From an uncultured Erythrobacter sp. (GTDB lineage: Bacteria > Pseudomonadota > Alphaproteobacteria > Sphingomonadales > Sphingomonadaceae): a stretch of DNA of 64,000 nucleotides. The stretch spans positions 33,733-97,732 of the forward strand of contig CALCCG010000183.1 of assembly GCA_937899785.1 (NCBI GenBank), given 5' to 3'. Shown here piece by piece: positions 18,212-27,939 of this stretch (positions are counted from its first letter, which is position 1; each line of letters begins with the position of its first letter). A program made the translations under genes and the position numbers. Under the pieces are notes generated by a model. The model ran no database searches and was not told the DNA's origin. It saw only the letters and a list, made by a program, of their open reading frames with translations.

Positions 18212-21200
18212 ATGACCTTGATCCCCCAAACGCGCGTTTGCCTGCTGGCTGGCGTTTGCCTTGCCACGTTAAGCGGTTTGGGCAGCGCCGCGCCGCTTTT
18301 CGCTCAGGGGTCGCAAGCCGGCGCGCTTGCGGGTGACGGGGTTGGATACGCTGCGCAGCGCGCTCGCGATGAGGGCCTAAGCGCGCAGCAAGGCGCTCAA
18401 GAGGCGGACGAAACCGAATTTGGGGCGGATAGCGGCGGCGGCCCCGGCAATGAGTTGCAAGAAGGACCCGACGGCACCGAGATTGTCGTTGAGGGCGTGC
18501 GCCTGCGCGGGCAGTTAGACGTGGAACAGGAGCCGATCCTGGAGCTGGGCGAAGCGGATATCGCGGCGGAGGGCGTCGCGTCTATCGCCGATCTCGTGAC
18601 GCAGATTCAGAATCAAACCGGTTCCGCGCGCGGACGCGGCGGAGGCGGGCGTCCGGTTATCCTCGTCAATGGCATTCGTCCGGGAAGCTTTCGAGAACTG
18701 TTCCAATACCCACCCGAAGCGTTGGCCAAGGTCGAGGTTTTCCCCGAAGAAGTCGCCCAGCGGTTCGGTTTCCCGCCGGATCGCCGCGTGATCAATCTAA
18801 TCCTCAAAGAGAACTATTCCAGCCGCGAGATCGAGCTCGAGTTTGAAGGCCCCGCGCGCGGCGGCAATCTCACCACCGAGCAAGAGTTTGGCTATCTCAA
18901 GATCGCCGATGGCGGCCGGTTCAACATCAACTTCACCGCGCAAGATGTCTCCTTACTGACCGAGGATGAGCGCAACATCATCCAGCCGCCGGGTTCGACA
19001 TCGGACCTGGCGACTGATCCCAGCCAGGCGGAATTCCGAAGCCTCATCCCCGACAGCCGTGTCCTCGACGCCAATATCAGCTGGGCCAAGGCCTATCTGG
19101 AGAGCGGTCTCTCGCTTTCGGCCAACGCCAATTACGAACGCCGCGACAGCCGCAGTCTCGACGGTCTCAACCTCGTAACCCTGACCAATCCGGACGGCGA
19201 AAGCCTGACGCGCACCTTTGGCGAGGACGACCCGCTCGAGCGGCGCAGCGCCACCGATACGGGCGCCGTGGCTGGTTCGCTCACTTTGCCGGTCAACGCT
19301 TTCCGCCTGACCAGCACCTTTGATGCCAGCCTCACCGAAAACACCACCGAGATAGACAATCCGTTTGACACAAGCGCTCTGCAACTGGCGGCGCTTGACG
19401 GATCGCTTGCGATTGACGGCGAGCTGCCGACCAGCGCGGATGCTGGGTTCGAGACCGCCTTTTCGCGCACTTGGCTTGCGTCGACGCTTACCACCGTGCG
19501 CGGCCCCTTGGCGAACTTGCCGGGGGGTGAGCTGCTCACAACCTTTGATATCGGATACAATTGGAACCGGCTGGAAAGCGCTGACACGCGGACGCAAGAG
19601 GACGTGCAGCTGACGCGCGGCAATCTTTCAACCGGGGCCAATTTTGTGATCCCGATCACCAGCCGCCGCAACGGTTTTGCCGACGCGTTGGGCAGTTTCA
19701 CGCTGAACGCGCAGATCGGGGTCGAAGAGCTCTCCGATTTCGGAACTCTCGGCGACTACAACACCTCGCTCAATTGGTCGCCTGTGGACGGGCTCGATTT
19801 GTCAGCGACCTACATTTATCGTGAGGTCGCCCCGAGCCTTGGCGATCTCGGCAACCCTCCGGTCACCAATTTCAACGTCCCGGTCTTCGATTTCGTGAAC
19901 GGGGAAACCGTGCTGGCCACCGTCACCACGGGCGGCAATCCGCAATTGCCAGCGGAAACCCAGCGAGACTGGAAGTTCGCCGTCAATTGGGAGCTGCCCT
20001 TTGTCGACGGAGTGCGCTTCACGGTCGAATATATTCGCAACCGCTCTGATGATGTGACCAGCGCGTTTCCGCAGGTGACTGACGAGATCGAGGGAGCCTT
20101 CCCAGACCGGATTACACGCGATGCGTCCGGCACGCTGATCGCTCTTGATCGGCGTCCGGTCAGCTTTTCCGAGACCCGCTCGGACCGCTTGCAGTTCCGC
20201 CTCTCGGCGCGCGGCGGGTTTGGCGGCGCGGGTGGTGGCCCTCGTGGAGGAGGAGGGGGTCGAGGCGGGCCGCCTTTTGGCGCCTCAGCGCGCGGTGGAC
20301 CGCCCGCTTCGTCAAGCGGATCGAGCACCCCTCCATCCGGTGCCGGCGGGCCACCGCGTTTTGGCACAGCACCTGGTGCACCGGCGCAAGCAGGCGGCCT
20401 GCCGGGCGGTGGCGGTCCGGGTGGCGGCTTTATGGCGTTTCGCGAGCGGATCTGCGCCGATGACGGCCTTGACCTTTTGAAGCGGATCGTCGCTGCGGCT
20501 CAAAATGGCGAGGATGTTTCTGCGCTGGCTCCGGGCCTTCCACCCCAAGCCATAGAGCGCATTGTCGCGCGTTTGGGCGGCGGCGGGGAGAATGTAAGCG
20601 ACGAACAGCTTGAGATGGCGCGCTCGCGCATTTGTTCGCTGGACCCGGCTCGCCTGTCGGGTCGCGGTGGGCCGCCTCGTGGACCCGGTGCGCCCGGTCA
20701 GCCGCAAGGCCCGGGAGTGCCAGGCGGACCGGGGCCGCAATCGGACGCGATGGCGAGTGCGCAGGCGCGGCTGTGCGGTGAGAACGGTCTGGCCACAATG
20801 CGCGAGCTTGTGGCCAAAATTGAGCGCGGCGAGGACGTCTCGGACATTCTGCCGGGAATGGATCCGCAATTCCTCAAATTCGGGCTCGATCGGATGCGTT
20901 CTGACGATGGCAGTGTCCCGGATGCCGCGCTGGACCGGATGCGCAGTCGGATTTGCTCGACCATGCCGCAGTCCGGCCAGGGTGGCCCGCCGAGCGCTGG
21001 CGGTGCCCCCGCACAAGGGGCCGGCGGCCCCGCGTTCAATCCGTTAGCAGCGGGAGGACGGCGCGGTTGGCGCTATTTCGTCAACCTCACGCACACACTT
21101 GAGTTGCAGAGCGAGATTCTCATCGCGCCCGGTGTCGAGGTGCTCGACCAGCTTGATGGCGATGCGACCGGTGCGTTTGGCTTCCCGCGCCATTCCTCCC

Positions 21201-21541
21201 GATTGGAAGCCGGGCTGTTTGGCAACGGTGTCGGCTTCCGTTTGTCGGGGCGCTACACCGGCGAAACGCGGCTGGATGGCTCGGATACGGGCGGCAGCGG
21301 CGATCTGTTCTTCAACGATCTCGCTACGTTCGACCTGCGCGTCTTTGGCAATGTGGACCAGATCACAGGCAGCCGGAGCCCGGCGCTCAAAAACCTGCGC
21401 GTTTCCTTGAGAATGGACAACATTTTCGACGCCCAGCGCGCGGTGCGGGACGAAAACGGGGACACACCGATCAATTACCAACCGTTCGTGATCGATCCGG
21501 TTGGTCGCTTTATCGGGATCGATATCCGCAAGCTGTTCTGA
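18212..21541 (+). CDS. TonB-dependent receptor-like outer-membrane protein with Gly/Pro-rich Cys-repeat insert
   Basis: The 1109-residue protein has a signal peptide (to about residue 32), a TonB-box-like EIVVEGVRL near 92 and a plug domain (about 100-210: [29 protein letters not shown]). Barrel-like strands run from there to about 660. Residues about 665-948 form an unusual Gly/Pro-rich block with two copies of a helical module, each with a cysteine pair ([16 protein letters not shown]...SRICSLD and [16 protein letters not shown]...SRICSTM). The barrel then resumes and ends with Phe, the outer-membrane insertion signal. The function is unknown. Similar plug-bearing 'TonB receptor' proteins occur in sphingomonads, but I do not recall this insert being described. 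Confidence 0.8.
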   Translation: MTLIPQTRVCLLAGVCLATLSGLGSAAPLFAQGSQAGALAGDGVGYAAQRARDEGLSAQQGAQEADETEFGADSGGGPGNELQEGPDGTEIVVEGVRLRGQLDVEQEPILELGEADIAAEGVASIADLVTQIQNQTGSARGRGGGGRPVILVNGIRPGSFRELFQYPPEALAKVEVFPEEVAQRFGFPPDRRVINLILKENYSSREIELEFEGPARGGNLTTEQEFGYLKIADGGRFNINFTAQDVSLLTEDERNIIQPPGSTSDLATDPSQAEFRSLIPDSRVLDANISWAKAYLESGLSLSANANYERRDSRSLDGLNLVTLTNPDGESLTRTFGEDDPLERRSATDTGAVAGSLTLPVNAFRLTSTFDASLTENTTEIDNPFDTSALQLAALDGSLAIDGELPTSADAGFETAFSRTWLASTLTTVRGPLANLPGGELLTTFDIGYNWNRLESADTRTQEDVQLTRGNLSTGANFVIPITSRRNGFADALGSFTLNAQIGVEELSDFGTLGDYNTSLNWSPVDGLDLSATYIYREVAPSLGDLGNPPVTNFNVPVFDFVNGETVLATVTTGGNPQLPAETQRDWKFAVNWELPFVDGVRFTVEYIRNRSDDVTSAFPQVTDEIEGAFPDRITRDASGTLIALDRRPVSFSETRSDRLQFRLSARGGFGGAGGGPRGGGGGRGGPPFGASARGGPPASSSGSSTPPSGAGGPPRFGTAPGAPAQAGGLPGGGGPGGGFMAFRERICADDGLDLLKRIVAAAQNGEDVSALAPGLPPQAIERIVARLGGGGENVSDEQLEMARSRICSLDPARLSGRGGPPRGPGAPGQPQGPGVPGGPGPQSDAMASAQARLCGENGLATMRELVAKIERGEDVSDILPGMDPQFLKFGLDRMRSDDGSVPDAALDRMRSRICSTMPQSGQGGPPSAGGAPAQGAGGPAFNPLAAGGRRGWRYFVNLTHTLELQSEILIAPGVEVLDQLDGDATGAFGFPRHSSRLEAGLFGNGVGFRLSGRYTGETRLDGSDTGGSGDLFFNDLATFDLRVFGNVDQITGSRSPALKNLRVSLRMDNIFDAQRAVRDENGDTPINYQPFVIDPVGRFIGIDIRKLF

Positions 21542-21553
21542 GGCGAGCCGCGC

Positions 21554-22402
21554 TTACAGGCTCAGCTTGGGGAACAACCAGCTTTGGCCTTGGCTCGCTT
21601 CAAACGGGGCCCATTCCCCTTCTGGTTGCGCCAACCGATCGGCAATGGCGATCATAACAGAAGGATTGACGCCAAGGCCGCAATGGCTGGCGTAGACTAG
21701 GATGTTCTCGCTCGGCGCTCCGGTCGCCTTGGCCGGGTCCTGAACGCTGCCGCGCCAGTGGACGACGCCATCCGTCTTGGTCAGCACCGAAGTGGTCGGC
21801 ACCGGCGGAGCAATGTCGAGGCCACGGAACTGGCCGTCGCGAATGCGTTCAGGTTCGTCGCCGTTGAAAAACTTGAACAGGCGCGCGGCGTTGGTGTGGT
21901 TGCGATCATCGGTGATGGGGCTGCCAAGGCTCATCACCAACCGCACTTTATCCGGGTGCAGTTTGGCAAGCTCGCGTGCGAGCACACCGCCCAAACTCCA
22001 GCCGATCAGCGAAACTTTGCCGCCGCTGTCCTGGAACAGCCGCTCCAATTGGTCTTCCAGTTTCCGGATAAGCTCTTCGTTGACGCGCACGTTGCGGCCC
22101 GAATCCCAGCCATGCGCGTCATAGCCAAGGCTTCTGAGCAGACCGCGCATCGGGATAGTCGAACTGTTGGTGGCCATAAATCCTGGCAGCGTCATCACGG
22201 CATGGCCGTCGCCTTGTGGGAGGCTCGTCATCCAGGCCCGCGAGGCGTAAAACGCGGCGAATTCCAGCATCGCGCGGCCTTCGGAAAGCGTCCAAATGCG
22301 GTGCGGCGGTCTGGGAAGCTCGGTCGGCATTTCGCGCTCAAGCTTGCCGTCATTGACGATGATGCTGCCGGGCAGGGGCTGCATGGGTGCCATAGAGGCC
22401 AT
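21554..22402 (-). CDS. Alpha/beta-hydrolase, lipase/esterase-like
   Basis: This 282-residue protein carries the nucleophile elbow GWSLGGVLAREL near residue 130, with Ser as nucleophile, and a C-terminal SHCGLGVNPSV with a likely catalytic His. GFMATNSSTIPMRGLLRSLGYDAHGWD resembles lipase-type folds. Its ATG overlaps the stop of the WS/DGAT acyltransferase gene (TAATG), so the two are made together. A role in turnover of the wax esters or triglycerides made by the partner is plausible but inferred. Confidence 0.85.
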   Translation of the reverse strand: MASMAPMQPLPGSIIVNDGKLEREMPTELPRPPHRIWTLSEGRAMLEFAAFYASRAWMTSLPQGDGHAVMTLPGFMATNSSTIPMRGLLRSLGYDAHGWDSGRNVRVNEELIRKLEDQLERLFQDSGGKVSLIGWSLGGVLARELAKLHPDKVRLVMSLGSPITDDRNHTNAARLFKFFNGDEPERIRDGQFRGLDIAPPVPTTSVLTKTDGVVHWRGSVQDPAKATGAPSENILVYASHCGLGVNPSVMIAIADRLAQPEGEWAPFEASQGQSWLFPKLSL

Positions 22403-24018
22403 TACTTGCTCTCCTCGGTGATGCGCGCGGCCGACGCTGATGTCGGTTTGCGCTTGGCCGTGGATCCCTTCCTAGCCGGTTTGCGTGTCGTCCTCTTTGA
22501 CACAGGTTTTGTCTTTGGTGCGGGCTTGCCCGCCGGTTTTCTACCGCGCGGGTTAGCACGTACGGTCTTAACCGTCGATTGAGGAGCGCCTTTCGCATCC
22601 ACAGCCTTGGCGGCGGCCAGCAGATCGTCAAAGCTTTCCTGCAGGCATTCGGAATAGAATTCCGGGTCCGGCATGATGTCGCGGCACGCGGTGAAGCTGA
22701 TATAGGCCTCATCGACATAGGATTGGACGACGTGTGCCAGGCCCAACCCATCGGTAAGGCAAATGAGCGAGAGCGCCATGCTCTCAAGCCGCGCGCTGGA
22801 TGAATAGATGTGCACCGGCGGGCCGGGCACATTGGTCACCACGGTGTTGAACGGCATCGCCCGGTGCGCAAGGCTGACGCGGCTGAACAATTGCGCCCCC
22901 AGCGCCATGTAGAGCAGCGGGTTGACCTTGCTCACCTCGGTCATGGTGCGCGCGCCGATGGCGTTGGTCATCGCCTTGGAATTGCTCGTTTGGCTGTAGA
23001 CGTATTCGAGGCGCTCTTTGGGATCGGCGAGATGCGTGCCCAGCGGGGCGACCATGGCGGAGACCTGGTTGCCCATATCGCCCTTTTCCCCGTCGGATCG
23101 CACTGAGATCGGGGCCATCGCGGTCATCGTCGATTTGGGCAGATCATCCTTGGCAGTGAGATATTTGTTCAGCGCCCCGCCGATCACAGCGATGGCCACA
23201 TCGTTGACCTTCGCCTCGGGTAACAGCGCGCGGATCGACTTGAACGCTTTGAGATCAAAGCTTCGCCCTTCGACCACGCGGTGCGGCGAGATCGTCTTGT
23301 TAAAGCGCGTGCGCGGCGGAATTATGTCGCTGGTGATCTTGAAATCGCGCGCGATCAGCCCCTTGATCGCGCTCGCGACGCCGGGAATGCTTTGCGCCGC
23401 AACTTGCGCCTGACGCAGCGGATTGATCAGTGAATTGACGTAGGACTTGCCCAAAAGCTCGACCGGGCCAGGGATTTTCTCCGGCTTCCAGGTGTCGGGT
23501 TCGTTCGGGGGAGGCGTGTTGGGCGCGAGCGTGTGCAGCGCCTCCATCAAATCAATCCCGCTCATCCCGTCAATCGCGGAGTGATGAACCTTGGTCACGA
23601 AGGCAAAACACCCCGGGGGATAGCCCTCAACCGCATCGAGACCTTCGACCACGGTGAACTCCCAGGGCGGGCGGTTGAGATCAAGCGGGCGCGCGTGAAT
23701 GCGCGCGGCCTGGATGCACAATTGCCGCCAATCGCCGGGCCTGGGCAAAGCGACATGGCGCACGTGGTATTCAAGATCGAAATCGGGGTCTTCTATCCAG
23801 TAGGGATAGTCGAGATCAAACGGAACGCGGACCAGCCGCTGACGCATGGTGCGCGAGAGCTGCATGCGCGATCCAATGAACGCCAGAATATCCTTAAACC
23901 GGACAAAGCCACCCGGAGCGGTTTCCGGATTGTAGATCAGGACGCTGCCGATATGCATCGGCGAATTGGGCGATTCCATCGCCACAAACGAGGAATCCAT
24001 GCCTTGCAGTTGCCGCAA
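22402..24018 (-). CDS. Wax ester synthase / diacylglycerol acyltransferase (WS/DGAT)
   Basis: This enzyme moves an acyl group from acyl-CoA to a fatty alcohol or diacylglycerol to make storage lipid. The 538-residue protein has the active-site motif HHSAIDG at 145-151, PLDLNRPPWE near 111, and the later NVPGPPVHIYSSSARL typical of the family. The start is TTG 24018 (RQLQGMDSSF, as in relatives), with AGGAGAG upstream. The last ~65 residues form a separate, very basic Lys/Pro/Ala-rich tail (GRKPAGKPAPKTKPVSKRTT) like histone H1-type DNA-binding tails. That extension is unusual for the family. Confidence 0.93.
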   Translation of the reverse strand: MRQLQGMDSSFVAMESPNSPMHIGSVLIYNPETAPGGFVRFKDILAFIGSRMQLSRTMRQRLVRVPFDLDYPYWIEDPDFDLEYHVRHVALPRPGDWRQLCIQAARIHARPLDLNRPPWEFTVVEGLDAVEGYPPGCFAFVTKVHHSAIDGMSGIDLMEALHTLAPNTPPPNEPDTWKPEKIPGPVELLGKSYVNSLINPLRQAQVAAQSIPGVASAIKGLIARDFKITSDIIPPRTRFNKTISPHRVVEGRSFDLKAFKSIRALLPEAKVNDVAIAVIGGALNKYLTAKDDLPKSTMTAMAPISVRSDGEKGDMGNQVSAMVAPLGTHLADPKERLEYVYSQTSNSKAMTNAIGARTMTEVSKVNPLLYMALGAQLFSRVSLAHRAMPFNTVVTNVPGPPVHIYSSSARLESMALSLICLTDGLGLAHVVQSYVDEAYISFTACRDIMPDPEFYSECLQESFDDLLAAAKAVDAKGAPQSTVKTVRANPRGRKPAGKPAPKTKPVSKRTTRKPARKGSTAKRKPTSASAARITEESK

Positions 24019-24168
24019 GTCGCTCTCCTATCCCGGTTTCGCGCTGCTGTTTTCGCGCGTTTAACCCGGGGTAAGGGCGTTTGTGTTGCGAGACAAGTTG
24101 ACGCGGGCGGCAGGTTGAAAGGCGGTCATGCGCGTGGAGGCAAGAAAGTTACGCTGGCCCAGACGCGC

Positions 24169-24588
24169 TCATGGGGCCGCGGCGCGATCGCTGCGCCACC
24201 AGTCGCCAGCGCCTAGGCTGCGCAGCGGCGCAAATCCGGCCAACACCATCAGGCCTGCCAAGATCGCCAAGTTCTTGATGAAATTCTGGGTTTCGCGTTC
24301 CACCATCGCCTCAGCCACATTCCAGAAGTCGTGGAGCATGACGTTGACCAGCAAGACGTAGATCACAAAGCCATAGGCGACGAGCTTTACGTGACGCCCG
24401 CTGATAAGCAGCAGGCCGCCAACGATGTTGGTGACGGTGGCTATCCACATCAACGGGGTCGCAAAGGCGATATTGTGGCTCTCCATATAGGCGATGGTCT
24501 GATCCGGCGCGGCAGCCTTCATCAGGCCGGGCAGGAGGAAATACAGCCCCAATAGGACCCGACCGATTGTTACGCTCGCTTGCGACAT
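24169..24588 (-). CDS. DoxX-family membrane protein
   Basis: This 139-residue protein has four membrane helices, typical of DoxX/DoxD-like proteins: VTIGRVLLGLYFLLPGLMK, PLMWIATVTNIVGGLLLI, VKLVAYGFVIYVLLVNVML and FIKNLAILAGLMVLAG. The ATG at 24588 is chosen over the longer ORF start because it begins directly before the first helix. The molecular role of this family is poorly defined; some members work in redox or thiol stress. It lies 28 bases downstream of the end of the flavoprotein gene and may be co-transcribed with it. Confidence 0.88.
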   Translation of the reverse strand: MSQASVTIGRVLLGLYFLLPGLMKAAAPDQTIAYMESHNIAFATPLMWIATVTNIVGGLLLISGRHVKLVAYGFVIYVLLVNVMLHDFWNVAEAMVERETQNFIKNLAILAGLMVLAGFAPLRSLGAGDWWRSDRAAAP

Positions 24589-24616
24589 GGCTTGGCTCTC
24601 CCTGTTTGGCCCTTGA

Positions 24617-25792
24617 TCACACGGCCAGCGCCTCACCGCAAGCCACCCCGCTCGCCCAGGCCCATTGGAAGTTGTATCCACCCAGCCAGCCCGTGACGTC
24701 GACCGCTTCGCCAATGGCGTAAAGGCCGGGCACGCGATTGGCTTGCATGGTCTGCGAAGAAAGTTCCGAGGTTGCGATGCCGCCTATGGTGACTTCGGCC
24801 TTCGCAAAGCCCTCGGTGCCGTTGGGGGTAAAGCGCCACTTGGCCAGCCGCTCCATCGCCGCGCGCAGCGCCTTGTCGGAGGTGTTGGCGAGCTCGCTTT
24901 CGATGCTGATCTTATCGGCCAGCGCGTCGGCCAGCCGGTCGGGCAGGTGCTCGCGCAGCGCCGATCTGAGAGTGGCGCGCGGCCGGTCGCGCTTGGCGGA
25001 CAGCAACCATCCGATCTCAGCCGCTGGCAGAAAGGCGATCGCGATATCCTCGCCATGGCGCCAATAGGATGAGATTTGCAGGATCGCCGGGCCGGACAGC
25101 CCCTTATGCGTAAACAGCGCGGCTTCCTCAAAGCTGGCCTTGCCGGTCGAGGCGCGCACCGGAGCCGATACGCCCGAAAGCTCGCGAAAAAGAACATCCT
25201 CGCCCCCTAGGGTCAGCGGGACAAGCGCCGGGCGCGGTTCGACCACTTTGAGCCCGAATTGTCGCGCCAGATCATAGGCAAAGCCGCTCGCGCCCATCTT
25301 CGGGATCGACGGGCCACCGGTGGCGATCACGAGGGACGGGGCGGAGTAGGTTTCACCGGAGGCCGAAACTCCGAAGACACCGTCTTCGTGTACCACGGTT
25401 GTGACGGCGGCGTCGCAAATGACGTCCACGCTTTGGGTGCATTCGTTCAAGAGCATCTGGACAATCTGCTTGGCCGATCCGTCACAGAACAGCTGGCCCA
25501 ACGTCTTTTCGTGCCAAGCGATGCCGTGCCTATCGACCAATTCGATAAAGTCAGCCGGCGTGTACCGCGCCAGCGCCGATTTGGCGAAATGCGGGTTGGC
25601 GGACAGGAAGTTGGCGGGGCCTGCGCCCAGATTGGTGAAATTGCAGCGGCCACCGCCCGAAATCAGGATTTTCTTGCCGGGCCTTTCGGCTTTTTCGAGC
25701 ACCGCGACGCGGAGGCCCCGCTGGCTCGCCGCGCCCGCGCACATCAAGCCTGCGGCACCCGCGCCGAGGATAATCACGTCATATGTCTGCAC
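24617..25792 (-). CDS. HI0933/YhiN-family FAD-dependent oxidoreductase
   Basis: This flavoprotein of about 391 residues opens with the dinucleotide-binding motif YDVIILGAGAAGLMCAG. KILISGGGRCNFTN near residue 48 is the family signature, and a C-terminal GLYAIGEAVDVTGWLGGYNFQWA completes the FAD site. The physiological substrate of this family is not established. I take GTG 25792 as the start because it lies directly before the Rossmann strand. The track's TTG 25828 adds 12 residues and leaves only 30 bases to the divergent uvrC start. Confidence 0.9.
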   Translation of the reverse strand: MQTYDVIILGAGAAGLMCAGAASQRGLRVAVLEKAERPGKKILISGGGRCNFTNLGAGPANFLSANPHFAKSALARYTPADFIELVDRHGIAWHEKTLGQLFCDGSAKQIVQMLLNECTQSVDVICDAAVTTVVHEDGVFGVSASGETYSAPSLVIATGGPSIPKMGASGFAYDLARQFGLKVVEPRPALVPLTLGGEDVLFRELSGVSAPVRASTGKASFEEAALFTHKGLSGPAILQISSYWRHGEDIAIAFLPAAEIGWLLSAKRDRPRATLRSALREHLPDRLADALADKISIESELANTSDKALRAAMERLAKWRFTPNGTEGFAKAEVTIGGIATSELSSQTMQANRVPGLYAIGEAVDVTGWLGGYNFQWAWASGVACGEALAV

Positions 25793-25858
25793 GCGCCTGC
25801 CGATAGTCCGGTGCGAACGGATTGCCAACGCCCCCTTGCAATCCCTATTTCATAGGTC

Positions 25859-27823
25859 ATGGCCAAGGCTGAGGCAGGCAGTCCCCACGACCCAAGAGGC
25901 GCTGAACGGTTTAATGAGAGCCGCGCGGCGCAGACCGTTGCGTCCGCTCAACCCAATCTCGAAGCGGGGGTGGAGGCGATCCGCAACACGGTTGCAACCC
26001 TGAAGCCCGTTCCCGGCGTTTACCGGATGCTCGATACGCGCGGAGACGTCCTTTACGTCGGCAAAGCGCGCTCGCTCAAAGCGCGGGTGGCGAACTACGC
26101 CGCTGTCAACCAGCTGACTACGCGGCTGATGCGGATGGTCTCGCAGTGCCGTTCGATGGAGATCGTCACAACCAATTCCGAAGCCGAGGCGTTGCTGCTC
26201 GAAGCGCAGCTGATCAAGCGTTTCCGCCCGCCTTTCAATGTCTTGCTGCGCGACGACAAGAGCTTTCCCTTCATCCTGCTGCGCGCCGATCACGAGTTTC
26301 CGCGCATCCACAAACATCGCGGCGCGCGCCGGGCGAAGGGCAGTTATTACGGGCCGTTTGCAAGCGCCGGAAGCGTCAACACCACCTTGAACGCGCTGCA
26401 AAAGCTGTTCCTTCTGCGAAGCTGCACCGACGGTTTCTTCAACAACCGCGATCGGCCCTGCCTGCTCTACCAGATCAAGCGCTGCTCGGCGCCTTGCGTC
26501 GGGCGGATCGACGAAGACGGCTACGACGCGTTGGTCAAACAGGCGAAGGACTTTCTCGCCGGCAAATCGAGCCAGGTGCAGGCAGATCTGGAAAGGCAGA
26601 TGGCCAAGGCGGCAGACGAGCTGGACTTCGAAACCGCCGCGATCTTACGCGATCGTCTGCGCGCCGCGACCTTCATTCAGGGCAGCCAGGCGATCAACGC
26701 GCGCACGTTGGGCGACGCGGATGTTTTTGCGCTCGCCAGCAAAGGCGGGCATGTCGGCGTGCAAGCCTTCTTCATCCGCGGCGGACAAAATTGGGGGCAT
26801 CGCGCGTTCTTTCCTAGCCATACCAAGGATGTGGAGGAGGCGCAGGTTCTCGCCGACGTTATGCTGCAGTTTTATGAGGAAGTTCCCCCGCCGCCCAACG
26901 TGCTGGTCGATCGCGAACTGCCCGAGAGAGAGCTGATGGAAGCGGCTTTGTCCGAGGTGGCGGGCAAGAAGGTGACCATCGCGATCCCCCAGCGCGGCGA
27001 CCGGCGCAAACTGCTCAGCCAGGCGCAGCGCAACGCGGTCGAAGCGTTGGAGCGGCGGCTGGCGGAAAAAGGCACTAAGGCCAAGGTTCACAGAGAGCTT
27101 GCCGAATTCCTCGAAATGGGCGAGCCGCCCGAGCGCATCGAGGTCTACGACAACAGCCACATTCAGGGCACCAAGGCCGTCGGCGCGATGGTGGTGGCCA
27201 GCCCTGAGGGTTTTGAAAAATCGCAATATCGCAAGTTCAACATCCGCGAAGCGCAGTCCAATGACGACTTTGGCATGATGCGCGAGGTGATGGAGCGTCG
27301 GTTCCGCAAATTCGCCGAAGGGACCGAGCCCGACGCGAAACCCGGCAAGAAAGGCCACGAAACTGTGCTTCCCGATCTGCTGTTGGTCGATGGCGGCAAG
27401 GGACAGGTTTCCAGCGTCATGAGCGTGCTCGAGGAATACGGCCTGGCGGACGAATTCACCGTGATCGGCATCGCAAAGGGCCCGCATCACGGGCGCGAGG
27501 GGCGCGAAGTGTTCCACTTTCCCGACGGGCGCGAAAAGACGCTGCCCACCAATTCGCCCGTCCTGTTCTACGCCCAGCGCTTGCGCGATGAAGTCCACCG
27601 CTATGTCATCGGCGCGCACCGGGCCAAACGCTCCAAGGCGATCACGGCAAGCCCGCTTGACGAGATCCCCGGTATCGGGCCGGCGAGGAAGCGCGCTTTG
27701 CTCTTGCATTTCGGCACCGCCAGCAAGGTTCGCGCCGCCGCGCTTGAAGACCTCCAGCGCGCGCCGGGTGTTAGCGCCAAGGTTGCGCAGCAAATCTACG
27801 ATTTCTACCATGCGGGAGGTTAG
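25859..27823 (+). CDS. uvrC: Excinuclease ABC subunit C
   Basis: UvrC makes both cuts around a lesion in nucleotide excision repair. The 654-residue protein has a GIY-YIG nuclease domain (PGVYRMLDTRGDVLYVGKARSLKARV, about 48-80) and a UVR/UvrB-binding motif (LDFETAAILRDRL, about 255). An RNase H-like C-terminal nuclease follows (YDNSHIQGTKAVGAMV and LLLVDGGKGQ), with tandem HhH motifs at the end (DEIPGIGPARKRALLLHFG). About 45 residues precede the GIY-YIG domain. It is divergent from the flavoprotein gene. Confidence 0.98.
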   Translation: MAKAEAGSPHDPRGAERFNESRAAQTVASAQPNLEAGVEAIRNTVATLKPVPGVYRMLDTRGDVLYVGKARSLKARVANYAAVNQLTTRLMRMVSQCRSMEIVTTNSEAEALLLEAQLIKRFRPPFNVLLRDDKSFPFILLRADHEFPRIHKHRGARRAKGSYYGPFASAGSVNTTLNALQKLFLLRSCTDGFFNNRDRPCLLYQIKRCSAPCVGRIDEDGYDALVKQAKDFLAGKSSQVQADLERQMAKAADELDFETAAILRDRLRAATFIQGSQAINARTLGDADVFALASKGGHVGVQAFFIRGGQNWGHRAFFPSHTKDVEEAQVLADVMLQFYEEVPPPPNVLVDRELPERELMEAALSEVAGKKVTIAIPQRGDRRKLLSQAQRNAVEALERRLAEKGTKAKVHRELAEFLEMGEPPERIEVYDNSHIQGTKAVGAMVVASPEGFEKSQYRKFNIREAQSNDDFGMMREVMERRFRKFAEGTEPDAKPGKKGHETVLPDLLLVDGGKGQVSSVMSVLEEYGLADEFTVIGIAKGPHHGREGREVFHFPDGREKTLPTNSPVLFYAQRLRDEVHRYVIGAHRAKRSKAITASPLDEIPGIGPARKRALLLHFGTASKVRAAALEDLQRAPGVSAKVAQQIYDFYHAGG

Positions 27824-27939
27824 GCAAACCCTCTGAGAAACCGCGATTTTCGAGAAAGTCGAACGTTTTGAGGGGCCTGCTTCCACACCCGATCTTTACC
27901 TTAGTCGCCTAACACACAAAGCCTGTTGAGGAACGGGTA

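Noticed and set aside
20200-21060. Repetitive GC-rich DNA that might look like a tandem array or CRISPR
   Set aside because: It is in frame and encodes Gly/Pro linkers between two Cys modules. There are no equal-length spacers or exact repeats.
26645-27886. 413-codon minus-strand ORF inside uvrC
   Set aside because: It is the mirror of a clear uvrC with intact GIY-YIG and HhH motifs, and no domain is visible.
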